Notes: a model not told the origin generated them from the sequence alone. 64,000 bases of DNA from Desulfobacula sp. (GCF_030145145.1 NZ_JAQYWD010000010.1:1-64000); one strand, 5' to 3'; shown: positions 44,200 to 53,747, counted from the stretch's first letter. Translations and numbers: made by a program.

Positions 44200-44850
44200 A
44201 TGGACAATACAGAAACAATTGAAACTTTGTACAAGGTTGCAAAAGATCTTTTTTTAAGGGAAGGGTATAAAAAAACAACGATTCGAAAGATTGCAGAACA
44301 CACGGGCATCAGTATTGGTCTGGTGATTTACCATTTTTCAGCGAAAAGACACATTGCGGTGAAAATTATTCTTGAACAGTTTCGGGTGCTGCAGGATATT
44401 GTCCGGGAATATGTAAACCTGCATGAGGACCCGATGCTGTATACGGCTGTGCTCATTCGTCTGAATCGATATGTCTGGTGGTCATGGTACAGGGATTTTT
44501 ATCTTGAAACACTGGATAGTGATATTTATACGGAAGCCATAGAACTTTCCGGGATGAGAAGCTCAATTGAGCTGGTAAAAAAGTTAAACCTGAATAATAA
44601 TGATGATTATATTGATTTTTATTTTAACTATCTCCCGGTCAGCATTGAGAGGTCATTGACACTGAGCAAAGAAAGGGGGCTCCTTCAAAAGATTGAGGAA
44701 GATGATATCCCTGATTTTATTTTTCGATCGTCCGTGGACAGATTTGTCACGGATAAACAATCCATCGCAACAACCTGTCAAGTGTCCAGACAGATTGTCA
44801 AAAAGATTCTCCGCGCAGAAAAAAAACAGATATTAAAAAAAATGGTCTAG
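44200..44850 (+). CDS. TetR-family transcriptional regulator
   Basis: A 216-residue regulator. The HTH is TTIRKIAEHTGISIGLVIYHFSAKRHIA, the TetR core, and the remaining 150 residues are helical. The effector domain has aromatic-rich stretches (YVWWSWYRDFYLETL) and resembles no specific subgroup I can name. A short C-terminal helix is rich in Lys. It lies between YceI and a sigma-54-promoter-like site that precedes the ABC transporter, and may regulate either neighbour. Confidence 0.88.
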   Translation: MDNTETIETLYKVAKDLFLREGYKKTTIRKIAEHTGISIGLVIYHFSAKRHIAVKIILEQFRVLQDIVREYVNLHEDPMLYTAVLIRLNRYVWWSWYRDFYLETLDSDIYTEAIELSGMRSSIELVKKLNLNNNDDYIDFYFNYLPVSIERSLTLSKERGLLQKIEEDDIPDFIFRSSVDRFVTDKQSIATTCQVSRQIVKKILRAEKKQILKKMV

Positions 44851-44922
44851 CAGATAATAAAGCGGTCTTTATTCACGGTGTGAACTCAATTGGAAACCCA
44901 AGGTATTTTTTTGTTCAAGCCT

Positions 44923-44938
44923 TGGCATGACAGATGCT
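44923..44938 (+). promoter_or_regulatory. Candidate sigma-54 (-24/-12) promoter for the ABC-OYE operon
   Basis: TGGCATG-ACAG-ATGCT has GG at 44924-44925 and GC at 44936-44937 with exactly 10 bases between them, matching the sigma-54 consensus with one deviation. It lies about 190 bp upstream of the permease gene at 45125. Confidence 0.5.
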
Positions 44939-45124
44939 GACCCCGGAACCGAAAAAATTTATCCCGCCAGAAAATACTTGACAGGAAAAAGAAGACCCTT
45001 CATATTGAACGCGTTCAGTGGCATAAAATTATCCCCTGGATAACCATGTAATGGCACGGCATTGACAGGCGGTAATCCGCCCGGGATGAACTGGAAAGGG
45101 TACAGAAAAAAAGAGGGTTGATGG

Positions 45125-46087
45125 ATGGTTTCAGATGCGGCCGGCAAAAACAGCGGGGCAAAAAAGGGGTTAGAAAAAAGAGTCCCTGTGGATGCCAATG
45201 GAAGGGTTGTGGCCGTGGCGCGGCGTCGCTGGGGTGAAGTTGTGCTGACGGTCATCATTGGGTGCCTGCTGCTGGCCCTGGCCTATTCCCTGATGGTGAA
45301 CCCCAATCTGCACTGGAACGTGGTGGGTGAATTCTTTTTTGCACCGGCGATCATGGACGGCATCAAGACAACCCTCCTTTTAACCGTATTCAGTCAGTCC
45401 ATTGCGGTTGTTCTGGGCATTGTTATTGCCCTCATGCAGCAGTCGTATAATCAGACGATTGCATTATCTGCAAAGGCGTACATCTGGTTTTTTCGGGGAA
45501 CCCCGCTTCTTGTGCAACTGGTGTTCTGGTTTAATCTGGCGCTGCTGTTTCCAACGCTTGGCATTGGCATTCCCTGGAAGGATTTTTGGTGGGGTATTGA
45601 TACCAATCGTGCCATTTCACCGTTTATGGCTGCCTTGCTCGGCCTGGGATTGCATGAGGCCGGGTATATGGCTGAAATTGTCCGTGGCGGGCTGTACAGT
45701 GTCGGCAAAGGGCAGATGGAGGCCGCCTTGAGTATCGGGATGACGCGGGGCAAGGCCCAGCAGCGGATTATTTTGCCGCAGATTATCCGTGTGATTATTC
45801 CCCCCACCGGCAACCAGTTGATTACCATGCTGAAAGCCAGTTCCCTGGTTGCAGTGATTGGTGGTGGTGATCTTCTCACACGGACCCAAAGTCTTTATTC
45901 CCAGAATTATGAAGTCATGGCCCTGTTGATCATTGCCTCCTTCTGGTATCTCTTCCTGGTTTCCATCGCCAGTATCGGCCAGTATTACCTGGAACGATCC
46001 CTGGCCCAGGATACACCAGGGTATGACCCCAGACCCTTCTGGCGTCGTCTGGGAGTCAATGTCCTTAAACCCGGGAGAACCGTATGA
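45125..46087 (+). CDS. Polar amino-acid ABC transporter permease
   Basis: A 320-residue HisM/GlnP-type permease with a cytoplasmic N-terminus of about 40 residues, then five helices and the EAA-type loop (HEAGYMAEIVRGGL...GQMEAALSIGMTRGK) that contacts the ATPase. One permease gene probably forms the homodimer. It overlaps the ATPase gene by 4 nt and is followed by the binding protein, giving a complete importer for a polar amino acid or related compound. ATG 45125 has AGAGGG 9 nt upstream. Confidence 0.93.
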   Translation: MVSDAAGKNSGAKKGLEKRVPVDANGRVVAVARRRWGEVVLTVIIGCLLLALAYSLMVNPNLHWNVVGEFFFAPAIMDGIKTTLLLTVFSQSIAVVLGIVIALMQQSYNQTIALSAKAYIWFFRGTPLLVQLVFWFNLALLFPTLGIGIPWKDFWWGIDTNRAISPFMAALLGLGLHEAGYMAEIVRGGLYSVGKGQMEAALSIGMTRGKAQQRIILPQIIRVIIPPTGNQLITMLKASSLVAVIGGGDLLTRTQSLYSQNYEVMALLIIASFWYLFLVSIASIGQYYLERSLAQDTPGYDPRPFWRRLGVNVLKPGRTV

Positions 46088-46848
46088 GTGATCATATCAT
46101 TTCCATCCGCGGGTTGAGCAAGGCATTTAACGGTCACCGTGTTCTGGATGACGTGGACCTGGACATCGACCAGGGTCAGGTTGTCTGTGTCCTGGGGCCT
46201 TCCGGTGCCGGAAAAAGCACCCTTCTTCGCTGCATCTGTCATTTTGAAAAAATAGATACCGGACATGTTTCCGTGGACGGTACGATTATGGGCTACCATT
46301 TCCACAATGGGAAGCTGCACGAATCCTCATCAAAGCAGATCGCCCGTACGAGACGGAATATTGGTGTTGTGTTTCAACAATTTAACCTGTTCCCGCATTT
46401 GACTGCCCTTGAAAATGTTATTGAGGGACCGGTTCATGTGCTGGGTCTGTCAAAGTCAGAAGCGATTCTTGAGGCTGAAAAACTATTGAAACAAGTGGGG
46501 CTGACCGACCAGAAAAACAAGTATCCGGCCCAGATGTCGGGGGGGCAGCAGCAGCGCGTTGCCATTGCCCGGGCCCTGAACATGAATCCAAAGGTCATTT
46601 TGTTTGATGAACCAACCTCTGCCCTTGACCCCGAGCTTGTGGGCGAAGTCCTCCAGACCATGAAAGACCTGGCCAACCAGGGCATAACAATGATGGTGGT
46701 CACCCACGAGGTCGGTTTTGCCCGGGATGTAGCCGATATCATTGTTATTATGGAGAGTGGGCGGATCATCGAAAGCGGTCCGGCCCATGAGGTGCTGGGT
46801 CACCCGAAACACAAACGGACAGCTGAATTTCTCAGAAGCGTACGATAA
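46084..46848 (+). CDS. Polar amino-acid ABC transporter ATP-binding protein
   Basis: A 254-residue ATPase of the GlnQ/HisP type. Walker A GPSGAGKST, signature MSGGQQQRVAIARAL, Walker B VILFDEPTSALDPE and the switch His in VTHEVGFA are all present. ATG overlaps the permease stop as ATGA (translational coupling). It energises uptake with the permease upstream and the binding protein 72 nt downstream. Confidence 0.96.
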   Translation: MSDHIISIRGLSKAFNGHRVLDDVDLDIDQGQVVCVLGPSGAGKSTLLRCICHFEKIDTGHVSVDGTIMGYHFHNGKLHESSSKQIARTRRNIGVVFQQFNLFPHLTALENVIEGPVHVLGLSKSEAILEAEKLLKQVGLTDQKNKYPAQMSGGQQQRVAIARALNMNPKVILFDEPTSALDPELVGEVLQTMKDLANQGITMMVVTHEVGFARDVADIIVIMESGRIIESGPAHEVLGHPKHKRTAEFLRSVR

Positions 46849-46920
46849 TCGGGTCGATGATACAGATAACGGCCGGATGATATACATTTTATCAATTTAA
46901 TTCAAAAGGGAGAACGTTTA

Positions 46921-47805
46921 ATGAAACACAATGTTAAGGATTTTGACGGCAAGACACGCGCTTGTTCAGCCATTATTTATTATGTATCGATTGCCATCAT
47001 GGTTTTTGGCATCAGTGGCCTGGCCTTTGCAACATCCCCCAGGGATCTGCTTCCGGAAAAAATAAAAAAGGCCGGCGTGATCCGTGTGGCCACCCCCCTG
47101 GATTATGCCCCCTATGGCTGGCTGGATGCCGGCACCATTGAAGCCAGGGGATTTGAAGTGGAAGTTGGACAGGCCATTGGTAAAATCCTGGGCGTGGAAT
47201 GGAATATTTCCGATATTAAATGGGAAGGCCTTATTACCGGCATTGGTTCCGGCCGACATGAAGTGGGGGCTGCCGGCATCAGCGACAGAATCAAACGCCA
47301 GAATAATGGTAATTTTGTTGATTTTTCCACGTCTTCCAATGCCGTGGTTGTTGAAACGAAAAATGCTGAAAAATTTAACGGCATTGATGACCTTTGCGGC
47401 CAAACTATCGGCACCTGTATCGGCACCTCAACGGTTAACGTCGGCCATGACCTGTCCGACAAATGTGTTGCCAGGGGTAAAAAACCGATCCAGGTCAAAG
47501 AATACCCCACGGTTCCTGCCACTGACCTGGCCATGAAATCCGGCCGTGTTCCCGCCATTATTGTTTCCACAGAACAGTCTGGATGGGCCATTTCATCGGG
47601 TTTACAACCTTGGAAAATGGTGGCATCCGGGTATATGTCCGAGCCCATTGGCTTTCTGGTAACCAAGACGGTTCCCGGACTGGACAAAGCCATTCTGGCC
47701 GCTGTAAATGAGCTGTATGCCAGCGGCCGGTTAAAACAGATCGCAGACAAATACGGCCTGGGACAATCGATTACCAAACCCGGATTAAACCTGGCAACTG
47801 AGTAA
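46921..47805 (+). CDS. Amino-acid ABC transporter substrate-binding protein
   Basis: A 294-residue periplasmic protein of the SBP_bac_3 family with a hydrophobic signal segment (about 20-40, ending LAFA). The mature part has GVIRVATPLDYAPYGW, GFEVEVGQAIGK and a ligand pocket with arginine in ISDRIKRQ. It supplies the adjacent permease/ATPase. Good AAAGGGAG site. The ligand cannot be told from the sequence; the reductase encoded next may act on the imported compound. Confidence 0.93.
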   Translation: MKHNVKDFDGKTRACSAIIYYVSIAIMVFGISGLAFATSPRDLLPEKIKKAGVIRVATPLDYAPYGWLDAGTIEARGFEVEVGQAIGKILGVEWNISDIKWEGLITGIGSGRHEVGAAGISDRIKRQNNGNFVDFSTSSNAVVVETKNAEKFNGIDDLCGQTIGTCIGTSTVNVGHDLSDKCVARGKKPIQVKEYPTVPATDLAMKSGRVPAIIVSTEQSGWAISSGLQPWKMVASGYMSEPIGFLVTKTVPGLDKAILAAVNELYASGRLKQIADKYGLGQSITKPGLNLATE

Positions 47806-47873
47806 CGATTAAGTATTGGAAGGGCCGACGATTGTTCCGATAAAAAAAAGCAGGACTGCAGGGAAAATGATTT

Positions 47874-49832
47874 ATGGAAAACGCCACACATATATTCCGT
47901 CCGATAAAGGTGGGTGCCTTAACCGCAAAGAATCGAATAGAAGCAGCACCGGTAAGTGTTTCTGATTTAACCCGGGAAGGCTACCTGACCGATGCCCATG
48001 CCGCTCTATACGGAATGAAGGCAAAAGGGGGGGCCGGTATTGTCACGATCGGGGAAGGCTATGTTAGTCGGTCCACCGGACGGGCCCATGCCCTGGTTAT
48101 TCCCTTGTATGATGAATTTGTGCTGCCGGGGTTGATTCAAACCACAGATGCCATTAAGGCACACGGTGCCATTGCTTCGGCCGAGCTGCTGCATTGCGGG
48201 GTCAGGTCCCATCCTCAGTTCTGTCAAGATGGCAGGGTATATGGTCCCAGTGAAGGGATGAATGTCTATGGGGCCCGGATTATTGAAATGGATGAAGATA
48301 TGATTTCGCAAACCGTTGAATCCTATGGGGATTCAGCGGAAATGGCCCAGCTCGGTGGTGCGGACATGGTCATGATCCATGGGGGGCACGGCTGGCTGCT
48401 CTCCAATTTTTTATCCCCGATTCACAACCAGAGAACAGACCGGTTTGGCGGCAGTATTGAAAACAGGGCGCGAATTTCCCTGATGGTGGTTGAAAATATT
48501 CGAAAAAAGTGCGGCCCAAAGTTTCCCATTGAATTCCGCATGAGCGGCTCTGAGTTTATTGAAGGGGGATTTACCCTGGAAGATACCGTTGAATTTGCCA
48601 GATTGCTGGACGGCAAGGTCGATATCATTCATGTGTCCGCCACCTCTTTTCACGACCCGGATGCCGGGTTAAGAATGTTTCCGGGCGTGTTCCTGCCCCA
48701 TGGCTGTAATGTCTTTCTGGCCGAAGCCATTAAAAAAGCGGTGAAGACGCCGGTTGCCACGGTGGGGGGAATCAACAGTGCCGAGGATATAGAGGATATC
48801 CTTGCCACCGGCAAAGCCGATATTGTTGCCCTGGGAAGAGCGCTTTCAGCAGATCCTTTTTTGCCGGAAAAAATTCGGTCGGGAAATCCTCAAGGGATAC
48901 GGCCGTGCATTCGCTGCAATAATTGTATCAGTTCAATTTTTGTTCCCTATATTAAATATGCCACCCGGGTGAATCGGTGTACGGTAAACCCGGATTTTGG
49001 CCGGGAACTGGACCAATTGTATCGCCGGGACCCCCTGGAGCCGGAAAAAGTCATGATCATCGGCGGTGGCCCCGGCGGGATGCAGGCAGCCATCACAGCA
49101 GCGGACAGGGGGCATGATGTTTTGCTGTTTGAAAAAACCGATGCCCTGGGGGGGGAATTGAGATATGCCACCGCTCCGGATTTCAAGGCCGACCTGAAAA
49201 AATTTACTCAATACCTGATCCAAACCGTGCAGAACAGCACGGTTAAAGTGGTGTTCAACACTGACGTAACCGTGGATCTTGTCAAACAGATCAACCCGGG
49301 TATGTTAATTATTGCCGTTGGTGCAAAACCCATTACACCCCGTATACCGGGGATAGACAACCAAAAGGTGCTCATGGCAGGGGAGATGGCCCGTCATCGC
49401 CCTGCAGTCGGACAAACGGTGGTCATTGTCGGCGGCGGACTGGCAGGGTGTGAGGAAGGACTGCATTTGGCCCGGCAGGGCAAAGATGTCACTGTCCTGG
49501 AAATGAAGGACCGCCTGGCAATGGAAGGCACGTATCTATACTGGCGTGCCTTGATGGTGGAACTGGAAAAAGAAAAACGGTTAAAAACGGTTACGCATAC
49601 CATTTGCAGGGAAATCAACGATGAAGGGGTGGTTGTTGAAACCGTGGATGGCAACAAAACCGAATTTAAAGCCGATACCATTATTATTGCTGCCGGTTTT
49701 GAGGCCAGAACAGAATTGGTGGATTCCCTGAGGGAGTGTGATTGCAAGTATACCGTGATCGGAGATTGTGTAAAACCGGCCACTGTCCTGGAATCCGTTC
49801 ACGGCGGTCACTTTGCCGCACTGAACATTTAA
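47874..49832 (+). CDS. NADH:flavin oxidoreductase (old yellow enzyme / 2,4-dienoyl-CoA reductase-like)
   Basis: A 652-residue three-cofactor enzyme. Residues 1-340 form the FMN TIM barrel (PIHNQRTDRFGGSIENRARI). C345-x2-C348-x2-C351 with C369 ligate a [4Fe-4S] cluster. About 390-652 is an FAD/NAD(P)H module (MIIGGGPGGMQAA; VVIVGGGLAGCE). It moves hydride from NAD(P)H via FAD and Fe-S to FMN to reduce an enone or enoyl substrate, or acts in reverse as in amine dehydrogenases. Being 68 nt after the binding-protein gene, it probably acts on the transported compound. The substrate is unknown; bile-pigment, enoate and methylamine types share this layout. Confidence 0.9.
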   Translation: MENATHIFRPIKVGALTAKNRIEAAPVSVSDLTREGYLTDAHAALYGMKAKGGAGIVTIGEGYVSRSTGRAHALVIPLYDEFVLPGLIQTTDAIKAHGAIASAELLHCGVRSHPQFCQDGRVYGPSEGMNVYGARIIEMDEDMISQTVESYGDSAEMAQLGGADMVMIHGGHGWLLSNFLSPIHNQRTDRFGGSIENRARISLMVVENIRKKCGPKFPIEFRMSGSEFIEGGFTLEDTVEFARLLDGKVDIIHVSATSFHDPDAGLRMFPGVFLPHGCNVFLAEAIKKAVKTPVATVGGINSAEDIEDILATGKADIVALGRALSADPFLPEKIRSGNPQGIRPCIRCNNCISSIFVPYIKYATRVNRCTVNPDFGRELDQLYRRDPLEPEKVMIIGGGPGGMQAAITAADRGHDVLLFEKTDALGGELRYATAPDFKADLKKFTQYLIQTVQNSTVKVVFNTDVTVDLVKQINPGMLIIAVGAKPITPRIPGIDNQKVLMAGEMARHRPAVGQTVVIVGGGLAGCEEGLHLARQGKDVTVLEMKDRLAMEGTYLYWRALMVELEKEKRLKTVTHTICREINDEGVVVETVDGNKTEFKADTIIIAAGFEARTELVDSLRECDCKYTVIGDCVKPATVLESVHGGHFAALNI

Positions 49833-49895
49833 GGGACTCGCAAACGCATCTCCCCCGATTGCCGGTGCATTGCCGGTAATCGGGATTGCCATGGA

Positions 49896-50567
49896 TTAAG
49901 CACCCCTGCCATCGTATTTTGTTATGGCATTCACCGGACAGGTGTCATAACATGCCCCGCATTCCAGGCAATGTTTCGGATCAATTGCGTATCTGTCGCC
50001 GGGAGTGATGGCTTCTGTCGTACAGCGCTCCGCACATGCACCGCAGGAATTGCAGTCCGAATTTATGGCGTAACGGTTTGGGGGAGGGGCAATGCCGCCA
50101 AATCCAAATCGAAATCTTATGATTTTGTTCGGTTTATACAGGTGAAGCAATTCACCATGCCCTTTTGCAAAATAAAATAATTTGAACGCGTCAGGTGCTT
50201 TTGCATACAAGGCTTTTGTCCCGGGATTTACCGCGTAAAATTTGTTCATTATTTCGATGGAATGAGTTCTTGATACTTCTCCGGATAATTTAACCATCAG
50301 CCAGTCTTCGGTTGTGCCGGTCACCGCTGCATTTGGATTTTTCATTAATTCATCATAAACCGGTTTTCCCACAGCCGTACCAAAATATAGATGGCCATCG
50401 TCCAGCAGGTTTAAATCAAAGATTCTATTTGAAGGGGTTGTTTCGTTTATCCCTATTGTTGAAAACCCCACCCACCTGATGTTTCCAATAAGCTGGAACG
50501 CCTTTTGTTTAATGGCCTGGTTTCCGCTGTTCTCTGTCAAGCCCAATATGATTTTTTTTTTATCCAC
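49896..50567 (-). CDS. Flavin-nucleotide-binding (PNPOx-like) protein fused to 2x[4Fe-4S] ferredoxin
   Basis: The protein has 223 residues. The N-terminal part (about 1-150) has the split-barrel FMN fold of pyridoxamine-5'-phosphate-oxidase-like proteins. The C-terminal part carries two [4Fe-4S] motifs: CNSCGACAERC...AITP and CLECGACYDTCPVNAI. It could pass electrons between ferredoxin-type carriers and a flavin-dependent reduction. GTG 50567 follows AAAGGGA. It converges with the OYE gene, so the two are not in one operon. Confidence 0.82.
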   Translation of the reverse strand: MDKKKIILGLTENSGNQAIKQKAFQLIGNIRWVGFSTIGINETTPSNRIFDLNLLDDGHLYFGTAVGKPVYDELMKNPNAAVTGTTEDWLMVKLSGEVSRTHSIEIMNKFYAVNPGTKALYAKAPDAFKLFYFAKGHGELLHLYKPNKIIRFRFGFGGIAPPPNRYAINSDCNSCGACAERCTTEAITPGDRYAIDPKHCLECGACYDTCPVNAITKYDGRGA

Positions 50568-50735
50568 TGTTGATCCCTTTCTTTTTTTTCCGGCTAAATC
50601 AACCCTGTGACCGCTTGTTTGAGGAATAAAATTGCTGTATTGTTAATCAAAAATACGCTGTCGGTCTTTTTATGGCTGAACATGTTCAATGTGTCAATTT
50701 TTTTTTGATTATTCATCTCAACCGGAGGAAACGAA

Positions 50736-50969
50736 ATGGCAAAAAAAATAAATTCTGTGGTCTTTGAAGGGACGTTCAGGGTCTGCCCGGCATGCGGTTA
50801 CACGGACGGATTTCATACCATGCTGAAACAGGTCGGTGAGACGGTGAAATGGCTGTTTATCTGTCCTTCCTGTCATGAGATATTTGACATCGGATATACG
50901 GTAAACAATTTGATTGAAACAGAAAGCACGGGAAGGGGGGCGCCAGGACCAATGGCAGGCCCTCCATGA
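50736..50969 (+). CDS. Small zinc-ribbon protein
   Basis: A 77-residue protein with CPACGYTDGFH and CPSCHEIFD, a two-CxxC zinc ribbon with intervening hydrophobic strands; the tail is Gly/Pro-rich. CGGAGGAAACG precedes ATG 50736. It could be a rubredoxin-like electron carrier or a zinc structural protein; no enzyme motif is present. It is divergent from the PNPOx-ferredoxin gene and convergent with the sigma-54 regulator. Confidence 0.65.
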   Translation: MAKKINSVVFEGTFRVCPACGYTDGFHTMLKQVGETVKWLFICPSCHEIFDIGYTVNNLIETESTGRGAPGPMAGPP

Positions 50970-51013
50970 TTTTCAGCTGAGCGGGATGGCGGATACGAAC
51001 AGACGCTGCATCA

Positions 51014-52399
51014 TCAAAATTGATCCGCATAGGTTTTAATGTCTCCATTCTGGTCAAGAAACCGGTAAAGGGTTGCCCTTCCAACACCCAGCACCCGGGC
51101 CGCCTTGGATTTGTTGCCGCCGGTTTTTTTAATGGCTGCCTTAACCGATTCAATATTCAGTTTGCCTTTGACCGGGAGGGGTTCCGAGGGTATCGGCCTG
51201 TCTGATGGCCTCATGGGAACCGATGCGTCCCGGGTGATTTCCCGGGGAAGATCTGATGGCAGAATTTTATTGTCTCTTGAGCGCACCACGGAAAACTGGA
51301 TGATATTTTTTAATTCCCGAACATTTCCCGGCCAATGATAATCCAGCATCACGGCCAGGGCCTCACTGGTAAGCTCGGGCACCGGATTGTTGCTTTCCTG
51401 TTCCGCTTCCTTTAGAAAATGGGCAGCCAGCAGGGGAATGTCGTTTTTTCGCTGCCTTAAGGGCGGCAGATGGATGGGGATGACATTCAACCGGTAATAA
51501 AGGTCTTCCCTGAATGTGCCCGCCTTGACTTCATCTTTGAGATTTTTATTGGAGGCACTGATAATCCTGACATCCACAGATATCTTTTTTTCGCCGCCCA
51601 CTTTTTCAAAAGTGCCTTCCTGTAAAAATCTTAACAGCTTTACCTGGGTTTTTAAAGGCAGGTCCGCCACTTCATCCAGAAACAGAGTGCCTTTATGGGC
51701 GAGCTCAAATCGTCCTTTTCTCTCTTTTATGGCCCCGGTAAAGGCCCCTTTGACATGTCCGAACAATTCACTTTCCACAATGCCTTCAGGGATGGCACCG
51801 CAATTTACCGGGACAAACGCACCGTTGCCATAGGAACTGATGTCATGAATAGCGCAGGCGACCCGCTCCTTCCCTGTTCCGGTATCACCTGAAACATGCA
51901 CCGGGTAATTATAAAGGGCCACATCCCGGATCTGCCGGAAAATATCCTGCATGGCTTTATCTTTACCAATGATGCCGGCAAAACTTGAAATTTTTTCAGC
52001 TTTTAACGACAGGTTAAACGATTCAGTGACATCTTTGAAAGATGCCAATACGCCCTTGAATACAAAATCCTGACCAATGATGGCCGAGACGGTCATCTCG
52101 AGTTGACGGGTGGAACCGTCTTTTGTAATAATGTTTAACGGATATTCCTTAGTGCCGAAAGGAAATTCGGGCGGGCCATCGCAAAAAGAACATTTTTCCC
52201 CGCAAAAAGGGGCTTGAAATACCATATGGCAGTCTTTTCCAAGAACCTCTTCTTTTAAATATCCGGTAATTCTTTCTGCTTCTTTATTAAAAACCGTAAT
52301 GATTCTATTCGGCGTATGGGCAATGATTCCCAGTTTCAGGTTGTCGAGAATAAGATTCAGGTTATCAGGGTCGAGCAGGGTATGTGTCAACTCAGTCAT
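51014..52399 (-). CDS. PAS-containing sigma-54-dependent regulator
   Basis: A 461-residue protein from ATG 52399 (GGGAAAT upstream; GTG/ATG further up lack a site). A PAS sensor domain (about 1-110) has an unusual Cys group, CHMVFQAPFCGEKCSFC, that may bind metal, heme or Fe-S. The AAA+ domain has GDTGTGKE and ELFGHVKGAFTGA (the sigma-54 contact loop), and the C-terminal Fis-type HTH ends SKAARVLGVGRATLYR. It opens sigma-54 promoters in response to a redox or chemical cue. The nearest candidate sigma-54 promoter is at 44923, upstream of the ABC-OYE operon. Confidence 0.93.
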   Translation of the reverse strand: MTELTHTLLDPDNLNLILDNLKLGIIAHTPNRIITVFNKEAERITGYLKEEVLGKDCHMVFQAPFCGEKCSFCDGPPEFPFGTKEYPLNIITKDGSTRQLEMTVSAIIGQDFVFKGVLASFKDVTESFNLSLKAEKISSFAGIIGKDKAMQDIFRQIRDVALYNYPVHVSGDTGTGKERVACAIHDISSYGNGAFVPVNCGAIPEGIVESELFGHVKGAFTGAIKERKGRFELAHKGTLFLDEVADLPLKTQVKLLRFLQEGTFEKVGGEKKISVDVRIISASNKNLKDEVKAGTFREDLYYRLNVIPIHLPPLRQRKNDIPLLAAHFLKEAEQESNNPVPELTSEALAVMLDYHWPGNVRELKNIIQFSVVRSRDNKILPSDLPREITRDASVPMRPSDRPIPSEPLPVKGKLNIESVKAAIKKTGGNKSKAARVLGVGRATLYRFLDQNGDIKTYADQF

Positions 52400-52530
52400 C
52401 GTGTCATTTCCCAAATAAAAAAATACAAAGCGTGATTTCAGATACTGACAAAGTAAATGACACATTTGTGTATCAGGTGCAATGTTTTTTTAATGGGGCC
52501 GTAAAATACTTATCCTGAGTCCCTTGAACT

Positions 52531-52737
52531 TTATTCCCAGGTAATACAGTCTTTGGGGCAATTTTTTACGGCTTCATGGATATCATCATCAGAGTAATCG
52601 TCAAGGGCAAGCACATCAACAAAGCCGGCATCATTGATCTCAAATGCATGGGGTGCCAGTTCCACACAGATTTCACAAAGAATACAACCGCTTAAATCAA
52701 CAACAGGGGATTTTATGGAACATAGATCGTTTTTCAT
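52531..52737 (-). CDS. Ferredoxin
   Basis: A 68-residue ferredoxin from ATG 52737 after AAAGGAGG; an in-frame start at 52770 lies before that site. C-x2-C-x2-C (GCILCEICVEL) and CPKDCI provide cysteines for one cluster; the usual fourth Cys-Pro after the triad is replaced by LAP. The ATG overlaps the stop of the upstream gene as ATGA. It may donate electrons to nearby oxidoreductases. Confidence 0.85.
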   Translation of the reverse strand: MKNDLCSIKSPVVDLSGCILCEICVELAPHAFEINDAGFVDVLALDDYSDDDIHEAVKNCPKDCITWE

Positions 52738-52967
52738 TCGAGGGCCTCCTTTCTTATTGAATGATCCCACCAGCCTTTTTGCCTATGGGCATGCGTTTCT
52801 TTCTGCGCAAGATCAAGAAGCCGGTAACCGGAATCCAGCAGAATGCCGTAAAGCACACCACATGAGGGGTCTTCCCGCTGCTCATACCCCGTCTGGGCAA
52901 GTTCGATCATTTGGTGGGCAAGGTCAATGGTTCGAACAAGATTAATATCACATTTTTTTTTCATCAT
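52734..52967 (-). CDS. Small hypothetical protein
   Basis: A 77-residue helical, charged protein with two Cys (KKCDIN and PSCGV) and no family I can name. It is co-translated with the ferredoxin that follows (4-nt overlap), which suggests a shared redox role. Confidence 0.6.
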   Translation of the reverse strand: MMKKKCDINLVRTIDLAHQMIELAQTGYEQREDPSCGVLYGILLDSGYRLLDLAQKETHAHRQKGWWDHSIRKEALE

Positions 52968-53054
52968 GGCCTCACCATTTTTAATGTTCGGTTTACATGC
53001 ATCCGGCTGATTCAGCTTTGAAGAGGATCTTTATTTGAACTGCCATATTATAAA

Positions 53055-53747
53055 TCATGCAAATGCTCTGGGCCTTTCACACGTCAGGGACATATCTGAA
53101 ATGCGGGTGGTTACAAAATTCCACCCTGTGAAGATGTCAATCCGGTTCGCATCTGTGACAATATTTTCAGGTACCAGACCGCAATCTAAACTATTGGCAT
53201 TGAACAGTGCCCGGACGGCATATCCTCTTTTGATGGGATCAGGCGAATGCAAAAAGCCATAAAGCAGGCCTTTGCTTTTTTCATCCAGGTCCCCGGGTGC
53301 TGATTCGAGGTAGGTGCCAATACCCCATAAAACACCCCTTTGAAGCATCTCATGTTCAATATAATTACCATCCGGATCAAGGTATGAAAAAAGTATGGAT
53401 TTGAATTCCAGGGCCAGTTCCGGGCTTTGGCAGAGAATTTCACCCATGGCTTCCGGAGAACCCCATCCAATGCCGCCGGATTCATCATTCAGGTTCCACA
53501 TGATACGTCTCAGCACAATCCGTGCTTTTTCAATATGGGTTTTTCCCATGCGAGATCCAAGGTCGCCCATTGCGGCAATACTCCGGAATTTAACCCGTTC
53601 GTCTTTATGATAAAAGTGGGAAAAAAGATGCCCGACCAATTGCTCATTGGGAATTTGTCTTAACATCTCCAGGGCAGTCTCTCGATGGGCACCCAGAAGA
53701 ATTTTTTCCACTCGTTGTTTTGTCTGTCTTCCATATGGTTTTGTCAT
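53055..53747 (-). CDS. HEAT-like repeat protein (DVU0298-type)
   Basis: A 230-residue protein built of helical repeats (VKFRSIAAMGDLGSRMG; RRIMWNLNDESGGIGWGSPEAMGEI; DPIKRGYAVRALFN), resembling a conserved family of sulfate reducers (DVU0298-type, recalled). Such HEAT-like proteins usually act as scaffolds. No catalytic residues are recognised. It begins a minus-strand group with the small protein and ferredoxin downstream, though about 90 bp separates them. Confidence 0.8.
   Translation of the reverse strand: MTKPYGRQTKQRVEKILLGAHRETALEMLRQIPNEQLVGHLFSHFYHKDERVKFRSIAAMGDLGSRMGKTHIEKARIVLRRIMWNLNDESGGIGWGSPEAMGEILCQSPELALEFKSILFSYLDPDGNYIEHEMLQRGVLWGIGTYLESAPGDLDEKSKGLLYGFLHSPDPIKRGYAVRALFNANSLDCGLVPENIVTDANRIDIFTGWNFVTTRISDMSLTCERPRAFA

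Noticed and set aside
52458-52475. Palindrome TGACACA...TGTATCA upstream of the sigma-54 regulator
   Set aside because: The inverted repeat is imperfect and no matching promoter could be assigned; too weak to list as a site.
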